A stretch of 64,000 bases of DNA from Elephas maximus indicus (taxonomy: Eukaryota; Chordata; Mammalia; Proboscidea; Elephantidae), in assembly GCF_024166365.1 (NCBI RefSeq), contig NC_064830.1:88592721-88656720 (forward strand), read 5' to 3'. Positions 33,001-43,603 of this stretch are shown one piece after another. The notes under the pieces are model-generated. The model was not told the origin of the DNA. It searched no databases and worked only from the letters and a program-made list of their open reading frames with translations. A program made the translations under genes and the position numbers. Numbering within the stretch: position 1 is the first letter of the stretch; each line of letters starts with the position of its first letter.

Positions 33001-33001
<1 letters not shown>
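32066..33001. other. GC-rich unique sequence
   Basis: No repeat family and no exon signals that I trust. Includes a C-rich run at 32640-32670. Confidence 0.4.
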
Positions 33002-33071
<70 letters not shown>

Positions 33072-33094
33072 AGAGACAGACAGACAGACAGACA
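33002..33094. repeat. (TG)n microsatellite with (GACA)n
   Basis: About 34 uninterrupted TG units followed by 'gagagacagacagacagac'. Likely polymorphic. It produces artefactual Cys-Val and Thr-His frames. Confidence 0.97.
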
Positions 33095-33141
33095 CCAGCG
33101 CCCCGTGGACCAATTGTCCGCCCTGTACTGTGGCATGCTGG

Positions 33142-33154
33142 CCACTAGAGGGAG
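33142..33154 (+). promoter_or_regulatory. CTCF-like motif
   Basis: ccactagagggag fits the CTCF core CCASYAGRKGGCRS except at one position, in unique GC-rich DNA beside a (TG)n. Single motif, so only a weak call. Confidence 0.3.
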
Positions 33155-33229
33155 TGCCGCGCTCACACATGCGGGACTGACCCAGCGGGCAGCGGGTTCT
33201 GCAGCCTTCGGCTCTTTTTTCTGACAACT

Positions 33230-33440
33230 TCTAGGTTCAAAGCACAGGTTTCATAGCCACACGTACCCCTGGGTTAACTCCAGGTCCCACCACTTCCGGG
33301 TCGTGTGACCTTGGCCAGGTTACCCAACAGCTCTGTGACCCAGTTCGCCAGTCGTGAAATGGGCACAGCGATTGTACCAACCTTCTAAATTGTCCTGAGG
33401 GTGAATGAGGCCACACGTGAAAAGTGCGGCACGTTGGGGA
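33230..33440 (+). repeat. MIR SINE
   Basis: 'gggtcgtgtgaccttggcca', 'ggttacccaacagctctgtg', 'gtcgtgaaatgggcacagcg' and 'gagggtgaatgaggccac' keep MIR order. Confidence 0.75.
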
Positions 33441-34059
33441 GTGGCAAACCCAGTGTGGTGGAGGAGGAGGTTTTGCCACGGCCAGTCTATCTCTCCTTCT
33501 CCTGCAACACCTCAGTCCAGCCCTGCCCTGGCCAGATCCAGGGAGAGGGAGATGAAGGCCAACTTCTGGGGCTGGGAGAGGGCAGGGCTGAAGGGCCTCT
33601 GGGACAGGGAAGGAGACATGAGGAGCCCAGCTGCCTCCCCTTCCTGCTCAGTCTTGCTGGTTCTCTTGTCTGGGAGCAAATCTCCTTCTGGGGCTCTTAC
33701 CTGTCCAGGGCCTCTGCTTCCTGCAGGTGCCCAAGAAGTCCAGTGTTCCCTTACCTGGCGATCCCCTCACCCCTGGAGCAGCACCACTGCCTGGCCCAGA
33801 AGGGGCTCAGAGGGGCTGTTCCTTCCCAAATACCCTCCTATCTACCCCCACCCCAGCCCCTACCCAAGACCAGCCAAGAGCTGATTCCTGCTCCTTAGCC
33901 CCTGTCCTATCAGGCAGGACCCAAGGTGGTGGCTGTGTCTCGGGGTTTGCAGCTGGCCGGACTCAGAGACCCTGTGTGTGGTGGTTGTAATGGACGGGGA
34001 CCCCCAACCCCAAAAGCAGCCCTCTGTCCTATCCTTGGTTCCAAAGAGTTTAGCCTGTC
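33441..34059. other. GC-rich unique sequence
   Basis: Two long overlapping plus frames (33401-33898 and 33405-33884) in different phases show composition-driven openness, not a gene. No repeat recognised. Confidence 0.4.
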
Positions 34060-34983
34060 CTGACTTTGTGTGTACATAAAATATATGTAACAATACATAT
34101 GCCATCTCAACAATTTCTACAGTGCATTCAGTGATTTCGTTCTTCAAGTTGTACAACCATTCTTGCCACCCTTTTCCAGATCATTCATCACCATTAACAT
34201 AAACTCGATGACCCCTAAACAAAAACTCCCCCATCGCCTCCCTCTGACTCCTGGTAACCATTAATAAAGTTTGATTTCTATATATTTGCTTATTTCATAT
34301 AAGTGGAATTATGCAGTATTTGTCCTTTTGCAACTGACTTACTTGCCTCAGCATGTTTTCAAGGTTCCTCCATGTCGTGGCTGCACCAGGACTTTTTTTC
34401 TCTTGATGGCTGAGTAGTATTCCACTGGGTGTTTGTACCACATTTGTTTATCCAGTCATCTGTTGATGGACATTTAGGTTGTTTCCACCTTTTGGCTATT
34501 GTTAGAAGTGTTGCAATGAACATTGGTGTACAGGTTTCTGTTTGAGTTCCTGTCTTAGCTTTTTCTTGGTACATAGAATTGGGGTTGCTGGGTCATATGG
34601 TGATTCTATGTTCTACATTTTGAGGAATTACCAAGCTACTTTCCATAGCGGCTGTACCATTGTATATTTCCATCAACAATGGATTAGGGTCCCAGTTTCT
34701 CCACAACCTCGCCAACACTTGTTATTTTCCAGTTTTGTTTGTTTGTTTTTTGTTGCCATGCTAATGGGGGTGAGGTGGTATCTCATTGTGGTTTTGACTT
34801 GCATTTTCCTAATGTCTAATGACATTGAACATCTTTTCATGTGTCTGTTGGCCATTTGAATATCCTCTTTGGTGGAGTGTCTGTTCCAGTCCTTTGCCCA
34901 TTTTTTGATTGGGCTGTTTGTCTTTTTGTTAAGTTCTACAAGTTTTTTTTTATATATATTTTGGATATTAGACACTTATGGGA
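34060..34983 (-). mobile_element. L1 ORF2 C-terminal region and 3' end
   Basis: Minus-strand frames at 34673-34975 and 34359-34574 carry the ORF2 C-terminal signature (KWAKDWNRH..., [16 protein letters not shown]), separated by frameshifts. Left of them is 3' UTR-like sequence. 5'-truncated and inactive. Confidence 0.9.
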
Positions 34984-35055
34984 TATAAACCAAAAACCAA
35001 ACCCGTTGTCGTTGAGTCAATTCTGACTCATAGTGAACCTACGGGACAGAGTAGG
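34984..35055 (-). repeat. AfroSINE tail fragment
   Basis: 'aaaccaaacccgttgtcgtt', 'attctgactcatagtgaacc' and 'gggacagagtagg'; the tRNA head is absent. Confidence 0.8.
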
Positions 35056-35559
35056 TTGTGCCCTGACTTTTAGAAAATGATCTGCCAATATTTAATAAAG
35101 CAGGGTGTTTCACTCTAAGATCCAGATTTCCAACTTGTCTTGAAAAATCAGAAGCTCGGAGAACCCAAGCCCACATACTCACGCGGCAACAGTGGACCTC
35201 AGCAGAGGAGAGGCTTCCCATTCAGATGGCCAGACTTTTCCATTCACTACTGTCCCTGCTCATTATCTGTACCTGCCTGCCCCCATGGGCACCTGTTTAA
35301 CCCTGTGTAGGGAGAACTGTGCCTAAAAGGGTTCATGTAAACATCTCCACATTTCAGCCACTGGTCAAGGCAGGCAGAAATGCAGAGGTGGAGGGGTGGG
35401 GGCACCCCAGAAGTGAGAGCAGACCCTTGGAGACAAAGCATCCGGTGGCCGACTGGAAGGCAGACGCTCAGTGTCCTCAGTTGTTCGTGTAACTTTGTGG
35501 TCCAGGTGCCCACGAAGCCTCCGCTCGTCCTTTCACTTCCCCCACCCCGGTCATTGGAC
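35056..35559. other. No recognised feature
   Basis: Unique-looking sequence between L1 and L2. Overlapping short frames only. Confidence 0.4.
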
Positions 35560-36242
35560 CTGGCAGCAGATCCTGTTGACTGTGAGTCCAGATATATTCA
35601 GACTCTGGCCAGCCCCCACCATCTCCACTCTTACCACCCTGGTCCAAGTTGCAATCTTCTCTCCCTGGCCTGGTGCAGTAGCTACCTCACTGCTCTCCTG
35701 CTTCCACGCTTGCCCCCCACAATCTATACTTCCCATGGCAGCCACTGAGAGCCTGTTGAAACCTAAGACACACCTCATCCCTCTTTGGCCCAAAACCCTT
35801 CAGTGGCTTCCACCTCACTCAGCCAAAGGCCTTACCGTGACCACAGGCCCTGCACAAACTGCCCCCACCACCTCTCTGTCCCCAGTGCCTCCTGTCCTTC
35901 CATAGCTACACCAGCCTCCTCCTTGTCCTGTGCATCCCACACACTCCAGGGCCTTTGCACTGACTTTCCCTTTGTCTGGCTCCCTCCTCCCCCAGATATC
36001 TGCGTGGCTCCCTCCCTTGCCTCTTTCAAGTCTCTGCACAGATGTCACCACCTCTGTGAGGTCCTCCTTGATCACCCCTCCCCCAGCATATCCTGTCCCC
36101 TTCCTGGCTTTGTTTTCTTCCGTCACACTAACTCCTTTAAACATAGTCACTTATTTATTCTGTCTGATATCTTCTCCCCTCACTAGAATGGAAGCTCCAA
36201 GACAGCAGAGGTTTTTCTGGTCTACTAATTGTGAACAGCGCT

Positions 36243-36465
36243 TGGCACATAGTACCAGGAACCCACCACGGTTGAGTTGGGCTCAGAGTGACCCTGGAAG
36301 ACAGAGTAGAACTACCCCATAGGGTTTTCAAGGCTGTAAATCTTTAGAGAAGCAGACTGCCACATCCTTTTCCTGCAGAGTGGCTTGGTGGGTTCAAACC
36401 GCTGACCTTTTAGTTAGCAGCCAAGGACTTAGCCACTGTGCCACCAGAGCTCCTGGCACATAGTA
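36243..36465 (-). repeat. AfroSINE with 12-bp target duplications
   Basis: SINE 36255-36453 flanked by tggcacatagta at 36243-36254 and 36454-36465. Confidence 0.92.
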
Positions 36466-36510
36466 ACCCATTGCCATTGAGTCGATTCTGACTCATAGCG
36501 ACCCTATACG
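36466..36510 (-). repeat. AfroSINE tail fragment
   Basis: Only the tail ('cattgccattgagtcgattc', 'actcatagcgaccctata') is present, directly after the target copy of the neighbouring SINE. Confidence 0.85.
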
Positions 36511-36540
36511 GCGCTCAATAAATGCACAATTGAGTGAATG

Positions 36541-37028
36541 AACAGATGAGCACACGTGTAAAACGAGGGTAGAATAGCAGTACCACGTGTGTAGGGTGAC
36601 CCTGGGGAGTCAATCAGGCCGTGTGCTGGCAGGGGCCAGCTTCGGGGTACAACCGGTGTGGTCATACAGGGCTTGTGCCCTCAGGGCCCACACCAGGGGA
36701 TTCATGCTGCTTTGAAATTCTTCATAATGTCATCTCTGAGTTTGCAAGTGAAGTCTGACGGGTCAGGGGAGTATGCGCTGGGGGCTCAGAGCCTGGTCTC
36801 AGGCCACCCCCCCTGGATAGTGACCTGGGTGGCAAGGGTCAGGGTTGACTGTGCAGCAGGATGGCCCTGGGCAACTGTGAAAGTTTGTATTCACAGGCGA
36901 GTGTCCCTGTGCCCAAGGAAGTATGACCCTAAGTAGCAAATGAAGAACTCCAGACCAGGTTGGGAGAGAGGCCATGGAAGAAAAGAAGGGTGATTTTCCT
37001 GCTCTTTGAACGAGAGGCCCCACATAGG
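36541..37028. other. No recognised feature
   Basis: Unique GC-moderate sequence between SINE clusters. Confidence 0.4.
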
Positions 37029-37258
37029 CATAGGGCCAAAACCAAAACCATCACCAGGGAGTAGATTCAGATTCATAGCAACCCTGTAGGACAGAGTAGA
37101 ACTGCCCCATAGGGTTTCCAAGGCTGTAAGTCTTTAGGGAAGCAGACTGCCACGTCTTCCTCCTGCAGGGCAGCTCGTACGTTTAAACCACCGACCTTCC
37201 GGTTAGGAGCCAAGAGCTTAACCACAGCGCCACCAGGGCTTTTTCTTATCATAGGGCC
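37029..37258 (-). repeat. AfroSINE with 9-bp target duplications
   Basis: SINE 37038-37249 flanked by catagggcc at 37029-37037 and 37250-37258. Confidence 0.92.
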
Positions 37259-38000
37259 CTAGTACCACAAATTCTGCAATGGGCCCTGGTGTCACCAAAC
37301 AAATATTAAGTGCTGTCTCCATGAGAGTCCTCGTTGTCGTCATCATTGTTGCTCAAAAACATGATTAGAGGGAAACATCCACCGAGCAAGAGAAAGCCCT
37401 CAGACTCCGGGGACAGTCACGGGCCTTCGAGGTAACTGGTACGGGCCTGGAGGAGGGAGTTCCTTTACCCTCCCCATGGCCCTGCATCCCTGCCTATACT
37501 GCAAACAGCAGGCCGAGGCCTGGGCCTCAGTTGCCACATCTGTGAGCTGGGGTGAGAGTCCTGCAGGCCCCGCTCCTCAGCAATAGTGGGAGTGGCAAGA
37601 AATGTGGGCACTGCAGTTTGGGTTCTTGATCTCTCACAAGGGTATCATGGCTGCTCTGAAGGGTCAAGGGTCAGGGCTGTATTTCCATTCCCATTCCTGA
37701 AAATGTTCAAACAGGGTCCAATTTTAATCCCCAAGGCATGGGTGACAGGGGACCAGGGCTCGGTGGTGATTTCAGGACCAGGCACTGTTGTGACACGTGG
37801 CCCTGCTGAAGGCTTCAGGTCCTGATGGTAACTTCAGAGGAGACCCTGAGGGTGACCTCAGTGGCCTAAGATCCCAGGGGTGGCCGGTGCCTCAGACAGA
37901 CCCTGGCGACATTGGGAACGCACCAGGTAAAGCACCCCCTCCCTTTCCCAGCCCCACCCTGGCTAAGCCTCCATCTCTCCCCAGCCACTAGAATTTGAGC
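37259..38000. other. GC-rich unique sequence
   Basis: No repeats recognised. 37920-37990 is pyrimidine-rich. No supported exon. Confidence 0.4.
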
Positions 38001-38110
38001 CATTCCCCAGGATCCACTTAATTAGCCAAGCTCATTAACTCCCACAAGGCCTCTTCTCCCCACCTAATTAACTGACTTAATTAGGGCTTGCAGGCCTAGC
38101 TCCACCCAGC
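38001..38110. promoter_or_regulatory. Candidate enhancer: TAATTA cluster
   Basis: Three TAATTA palindromes (38019-38024, 38065-38070, 38078-38083) and one CATTAA (38033-38038) lie within 65 bp of otherwise GC-rich unique DNA. TAATTA is the paired-type and LIM homeodomain core. It lies about 10 kb upstream of the CpG-island promoter. Function is inferred. Confidence 0.4.
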
Positions 38111-38521
38111 CCCCTCCTGCCTCCCAGCCCTGCCAGCCTCCTCCAGGCTCAGCCAAGTTGCCACCAGGCTGGGAATGGGGCATGGGTGAACTGGGCTCCT
38201 CCTGCCCAGGCCCTCCACCCTTGGCACCTCACCCCAGACCCAGGACACTGGGCAGTGCCCTTCCCAGGCAGCAGCCCGCAGGCAGAAATGGGAACAGGGA
38301 CAGGAGGGGGTGGGGAGGAGATGGAAATAGAATAAAATGGGACGAGGTGGGAGAAGCAGTTGTGGGGGTCATGGGGGCAGATGGGATGGGCAGTAAGGTG
38401 GTTTGGGCACAGCCTGCCTGGGTTGGAACCCTGGCTAGTGTGTGAACTCCAGTAAATTCCTTAACCGTGTTTCTGATGAGGACGCCTGCCAGAGGGTTGG
38501 TGGGAGGTTTAAGTGAGTTAG

Positions 38522-38552
38522 GAGGAGCCCTGGTGGTGCAGTGGTTAAGCCT
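38522..38552 (+). repeat. AfroSINE tRNA-head fragment
   Basis: Only 'gagccctggtggtgcagtgg' and 'ttaag' of the head are present. Confidence 0.7.
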
Positions 38553-39279
38553 ATGTGTAACTGGCTTACATAAAACCTGGCCTGGCAGAAAATATGTGTG
38601 TGTTAAACAGTGGGTGGGAGTGAACAGAGGTACCCCTAGGGTGAGGGACAGAGAAAAGGGGGACAGCCAGAGGGTACTATCCCTAGTGGTTGGGAAGACC
38701 CCTAAGCAGGCTCTGGGGTGCCAGGAATGGACTGTGCATGGAACTGAACAGGAAACATCTGCCCAGGAGGTTCCTTGGCTTGGGAGAGATTAGAGGGATG
38801 GGTTGGCAAGAGGGACTCAGGACAGGGTGCCCCATCTACTCCAGGGAGTGGAAATGGCTTGCCTAATTAGCTCAGGACCTCAGCTCTGTGCCTCAGTTTC
38901 CCCATCTGAAAATATCTGGCATACCCTAGTTGTCGAGAAACTCATCCCTGAGGAGGCAGATGACCCAAAAAGGGTTTTAAGGGAGGTGCTTGGCTGCCCT
39001 TCCCCTCACCTGGGACCAAAGCAAAGAAAGTGGCCTGTGGGGGCAGCAGGCAGAATGCAGGTTAGATGTAAGGCAGGACTTACTGGAGCTGCAGAGTACA
39101 CGATCTGAAGGCTGGAAGAAGAAAGACTGTGTCTGAGTTGCTGGGTGGGCTTCAGGGAAGAGGTGGCCAATCAGCACCTGGGACTGAGGGAGAAGGGGCA
39201 AGATGGGGGACCTGAACACCATGAATGTGGAGGACCCAAGGGCACCTGAGCCCGTCCCCAAGTCCCTCAAACATGTACT
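38553..39279. other. No recognised feature
   Basis: Mostly unique GC-rich DNA with short overlapping frames. Confidence 0.4.
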
Positions 39280-39545
39280 CTTCTCCCTGCCACCCTTTAC
39301 TTACTTAGCTCCTGCTTACCCTTCAGAGCTCAGTGAAAGCCCCCCCAAACACACACATGCACGTGCACTTTTGTCTCTTCTTTATGCCTGGTCTCAGTGG
39401 GAATTTAACATGTATGGGTGTGATCAATGTATGCCTTCCCACCGTAGACTAGAAGCCCCTGGAGGCAAGGACTATGCTGTTTGGGCCACCCTTTTAGCCC
39501 TGTGCCCAGTTAACAAGTTGTGAATATATGAATGAATTAATGAAT
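39280..39545 (+). repeat. L2 LINE 3' end
   Basis: 'agctcctgcttacccttcag', 'tagaagcccctggaggcaag' and the terminal 'gaatgaattaatgaatgagc' are L2 landmarks. Confidence 0.75.
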
Positions 39546-39659
39546 GAGCAAATGAATGCCTTGGTCCAGAGGCTCCTGGAGCTTAGAGGGAAAGGGGCCC
39601 ACACAGCAGCCCGGGCAGCCATCCTGCCTGCTCATCTGTGACCCCCACTTCTCACATGG

Positions 39660-39673
39660 CCTTTAGAGGGCAG
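39660..39673 (+). promoter_or_regulatory. CTCF-like motif
   Basis: cctttagagggcag matches the CTCF core except at two positions. Weak single-motif call. Confidence 0.25.
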
Positions 39674-39889
39674 CAGCTGGACTCCAAGATTCCAAAGTGT
39701 CCCTCTTGGACAGGCTGAGCCCCCTTCTAGAATCCCCCTGCACAACCTGGGATGCTAAGGAAATAGTGAATGGTGGTTGTGGGGGGCAGAGGGAAGAATA
39801 TTTAACTTACTCCTGCATTTTTAAGCACTTGAGAAGCCCATGTATACACACAGTGAAAAGTCCTTCTTACCCATCATTCACTCGACAGA

Positions 39890-40300
39890 ATATTATTGGA
39901 AAAAATATTATTGCGCTCTCTCTTGGGGTTGCAAGTAATAGCGGCCCATGTCCAATGGGCTTAAGCATAGAAGGGATGACTTTAGTTATGTAACTAAAAA
40001 ATCCGGGTCTTCAGCCACAGATAGATCCAGAGGCTCAAATGATGGCAGGAGGATTCTCACTGCCACTATCTCTCACTATCCTGTCTGCTGCACTGGCTTC
40101 ATCCTCAGGGAGGTTCTACCAGACTTACCTCCTACTCCAGGCTACCATCCTGCCACCTTTCAGTTCAATGGAAAGATAGCATTGGCCTGGCTTGGGACAC
40201 ACATCCATCTCAAAAGCAATCACCATAGCCAGGGCGATGGTATAAACTTAGTGGTAGAGGCTGGGTCACAAGTCCACCACTGAAGCCCTAATGAGTAGGG
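39890..40300 (+). repeat. Ancient interspersed repeat, family unnamed
   Basis: 'ggggttgcaagtaatagc', 'ctggcttcatcctcaggg' and 'caatcaccatagccagggcg' recur in the same order at 61190-61680, so this is an old dispersed repeat. Confidence 0.55.
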
Positions 40301-41197
40301 AAGGGTATGTCAGGGAGCATGGGTCCCAAAGGAAAATTGGGGTGCTGTTACTAGAGACGAGGGACAGATGCTAGACAGCAGAGGCCAACTCCACTTAGAA
40401 TGTGTGGAACCATGACAGACCAAGGGCGCTGTTCTAAGTGCTAGCGATTTACTTGTAACAGATACTGCCTAGACCCCACTCATATCTCCTTGGGCCCCTG
40501 CCCAACTTCTACCTGCTGGCACCTTCATCTCCTTTCCTGAGGGCCTTTTCTGCCTCCAGCTGGCTCTGCCCACAGCCATAGCAGCTCTCTGCCCTCGGCA
40601 ATGTTCAACCAGCAACTCACAGGAGTGCCCACCTCCCTCGCCTGTCGGGGGGATTCCATAAGGTGCATGTTCTACACTGTATGTCAGTGTTCCCCCAGTC
40701 AGGTTGACTTCCAGTTGCCCAGAGGGGAAACTTTCTTGATAATGCACCCCTTGCCAGCTGCCTCTGGTCTCACTTCTCCACTCCCTTACCAGTGCTTTCT
40801 GAGATCACCTACCAAATAAACTACTTGCTCTGGAATCCTTGTCTTACTTAGGGTCTGTTCTAAACTAGAACATCATTAAAGCAGTACCCTGGACAGCACT
40901 TGTTTCCTTCCAAATGACTCCGTTTCCAGAGATGGCTTTGATAATCCATTCCCATGTAGCCTTGCCTCTGTTCTGAGGATTTCAAGGGACAATTTTCTGC
41001 TCCCCACCAACAAGCACTGGGGCATGGAGAGGGAGCTGTGCATCAGACCCATGAGATCCTTGCTCCACACCTTCCCGGGGAAACAGCCCCATCCTAGCCT
41101 TAAGGTGCACAAGCACCCGGAACCATGGTAAACAGCAGGCATGAGTGGGAGCGTGAGCTGCAGGTGCCAAATGTATTATCCACTCCTAGTGTTTCTC
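40301..41197. other. No recognised feature
   Basis: Unique-looking sequence. No repeats or exon signals I can support. Confidence 0.4.
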
Positions 41198-41397
41198 AGG
41201 AGTCCCTGGGTGGTGCAAACAGTAAACGTGCTCAGCTGCTAACTAAAAGGTTGGAGGTTCGAGTCTACCCAGAGGCACTTCAGAAGAAAGGCCGATGATC
41301 TACTCCCCAAAACTCAGCCATTGAAAACCCTGTGGAACACAGTTCTACTCTGACACACATGGGGTTGCCAATAAGTCAACACGACAGCCACTGGTTT
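41198..41397 (+). repeat. AfroSINE, long type
   Basis: Head 'aggagtccctgggtggtgca', B-box-like 'ggaggttcgagtc', tail 'caacacgacagccactggtt'. Forms an inverted pair with the next element. Confidence 0.92.
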
Positions 41398-41417
41398 AGT
41401 GTCTCTCAGAGAATGGT

Positions 41418-41614
41418 GGCGTTGCTGTTAGTTGCCATCAAGTCAGTTCAGATTCGTTGCAACCCCATGTGTGCAGGGCAGAACTGTGCACCACAGGGTT
41501 TTCAAGGCTGTGATCTTTCAGAAGCAGCTCACCAAGCAAATCTGGGTGGGTTCAAACCGCCAACCTTTTGGCTAGTGGTTGAGCGCTTAACCGTTTACAC
41601 TACTCAGGGACTCC
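41418..41614 (-). repeat. AfroSINE, long type
   Basis: Reverse-complement copy starting 'ttgctgttagttgccatcaa' and ending 'ctcagggactcc'. Separated by only 20 bp from the plus-strand copy. Confidence 0.92.
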
Positions 41615-42518
41615 CAGAGAGTGGTAGATGAGGTAATTTTAAATAGTTCACGGACTCGGCTTTAGAAAGCCTAAAATCATGTAGTGAAAAAAGTTATTTC
41701 TCTTTTTATTTCAAGTAAAAGAAATTCCAGAAAAATGTAACTCCATGCATTTCCACAGCTAGAGTCAATGTTAACGTTTTATCATATTTGCCGCAGACAT
41801 TTTTTAATTAAAAAAAAAGAAAAAAACATGACAGATAAAGATGAATTCCCATGATCCCACCCCAGGCCCATTTCCTGGATTTCTTCTCCCAGGGCATCCA
41901 CTCTCATGGTCCTTAGTGATATTCTTCTCTTATCAGGTGGCATGCTTTCAGCTGCAAGGAACAGAACTCCCAACTCAAAGTGGCTCCAAACACAGGTCAG
42001 CAGAGGCCTATCTACAGAAAATAGCACCTATGGCAATTAGTTGTCAATTGGTGAATGATCTCTCACAGCTGGCAATGGACGGTGATGGCCAATAGAAACT
42101 TGTCATGACGTCCCTCCTCAAGCGGTGCCCAGGGCACGCCCCCTGCCTACTGTACCTTAGTTACACGTCTGCGTGAGCTCAGCAGCTCTGCCATTTCCTT
42201 AAGAGACAGCCCTTTCCTCCCTGCATGGCCCTTAGCCCTCACACCATACTCCCATCAGCAGTGGCATCCTGCTGGCCTCTGGCCTCACAGAGTTGTGGGG
42301 CCACATGGGTGGAGGGACTTGTCAGCACACTCTAGGAAACACTGCATTTCTCACTTCAGAGTATATTCTCCAAAGAAGAACTGAGAGATTAAAAGATCAG
42401 AGAGCTATTGCCTCCAGCTGTGGTACATCCTGGCTGCCACACTGTCTTCTTTCTGATCCGTCTTGGGTTCAGTGGACCTCTTGGTTTTCTTTATGAGCAA
42501 TTAACTTAACCTGTGTAC
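41615..42518. other. Mostly unassigned; old repeat-like block near 41935-42140
   Basis: 'ttcagctgcaaggaacagaa' with 'ccaactcaaagtggct' resembles the start of the old repeat at 39.9 and 61.2 kb. The rest is unique-looking. Confidence 0.35.
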
Positions 42519-42733
42519 CCTGGTGGCACAGTGGTTAAAGCGCTGGCCGCACACAGAAAGGTCGGCAGTTCAAACCCACCAGCCGCTCCAAGGGAGAAAG
42601 ATATTACCGTCTGCTGCAAAGATTTACACACTTGGAAACCCTATGGGACAGTTCTATTCGGTCCTATAGGGTTGATGTGAGTCAGAATCGACTCAATGGC
42701 AATGGGTTTGTTTGTTTGTTTGTTTTTTGGGGG
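42519..42733 (+). repeat. AfroSINE
   Basis: Head 'ccctggtggcacagtggtta', B-box-like 'ggcagttcaaacc', tail 'gactcaatggcaatgggttt' followed by (TTTG)n. Confidence 0.92.
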
Positions 42734-42737
42734 GGGT

Positions 42738-43078
42738 CTCCCAGCGAGGGCAGTGGCGGGTCAGTGATAGGATTCTCCCCTTCCACGCAGGAGACCCTGG
42801 TTCAGTTCCTGGCCGATGCACCTCATATGCAGCCACCACCTGTCTGTCAGTGTGTTGTTGATACTGAACAGGTTTCAATGGAGTTTTGAGGCTAAGACGG
42901 ACTAGGAAGAAAGGCCTGGTGATCTATTTCCAAAAATCATCAGTGAAAACCCTATGGATCCCAACAGTCCCTTCTGCGACTGATCACACGGACGGTGCAG
43001 AACTGGGCAGTATTTTGTTCCATTGTGCACAGGGGCACCATGAGTTGGGGGGAACTTGATGGCAGCTGACAACAATAT
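42738..43078 (+). repeat. tRNA-Gly-like SINE
   Basis: The first ~75 bases read like a tRNA-Gly gene: 'gcagtggcgggtcagtgata' (D arm and A box), an anticodon arm 'ctccccttccacgcaggag' with TCC at the anticodon position, and B box ggttcagttcc at 42799-42809. A ~200-bp body follows, then 'ttgatggcagctgacaacaa', the RTE-type tail. It is a different SINE type from the common ones here. Confidence 0.7.
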
Positions 43079-43079
43079 G

Positions 43080-43603
43080 TCTCCCAGTGGAGCTAGACAC
43101 TCCTGCTCCCGGCTGTCAGCAGCTTCTGTACCTTTGCCCAAAATGTCACCACCTTCTGCAGCCTAAACCTGATCGGCCCTCTGAGCTACTCAGTCACCAA
43201 TGCCACCAGGGTCCCTGATCATGCTGTACCAGCTTGTCACCAGCACCAATGTCCTGGGCGTGACAGTGGCCTTGCTGAGGGAGGAGATTTTTTCGGTACA
43301 ACAAGACCGTTGGAGTGCAGACCAACAAGCCAGGAGGCACCCTCTCTTTGTCAGGGCTGGGGACCAGAGCAATAAGGAGCTCACTTTACACACTGGGGAA
43401 ATCCTCAAATGCCATAATTTTTCCCAGCTTGGAGACTATCAATATGGCTGAACAATGTTAACAGATCGCTTTCAGGACAGCTGGTAGAGTTACCAGGCTC
43501 ATATAGTTTGAACAGTTATGGCTTGTAGATGTTACAGGACAGGAAAAGGCTCTACTGTAATTCCTCCCCTATTCTCCCAATAGCAGCAAAAACTTCTGAC
43601 ACA
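43080..43603 (+). pseudogene. SLC35E1: SLC35E1 processed pseudogene, 5'-truncated
   Basis: The parent is a multipass nucleotide-sugar-transporter-like protein (SLC35 family, member E1). The 43200-43451 frame matches its C-terminal third: TSTNVLG at 43239-43259, then DQQAR, then GDYQYG at 43434-43451, and the last residues SLN-Y with a stop at 43526-43528 in another frame. Upstream, frames near 43120-43210 carry the last membrane segments (CTFAQNV, LSYSVTNAT). The parent's exon junctions are not separated by introns, so it is a retrocopy. Frameshifts and the codon after GDYQYG read as stop, so it is dead. The 3' UTR part ends at a SINE (43604). Identification is from memory of the protein. Confidence 0.75.

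Larger units (their letters stand above)
35560..36540 (+). repeat. L2 LINE 3' end, interrupted by two SINE insertions
   Basis: A good L2 3' end: 'gtggcttccacctcactcag', 'ccagggcctttgcactgact', 'gtctctgcacagatgtcacc', 'tagaatggaagctccaagac', then 'cttggcacatagta'. It resumes at 36511 with 'cggcgctcaataaatg'. SINEs lie between. Confidence 0.88.

Noticed and set aside
32868..33224. Cys-Val and Thr-His repeat proteins
   Set aside because: Direct translation of the (TG)n microsatellite on either strand.
33401..33898. 165-codon plus frame with a second long frame in another phase
   Set aside because: Two phases open at once is a composition effect; part of it lies in a MIR.
35471..36322. Overlapping 130-144-codon frames as a gene
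   Set aside because: The whole stretch is an L2 3' end plus a SINE.
42738..42815. Functional tRNA-Gly gene
   Set aside because: Mismatches in the arms, an altered B box and a SINE body and tail downstream show it is a SINE head.
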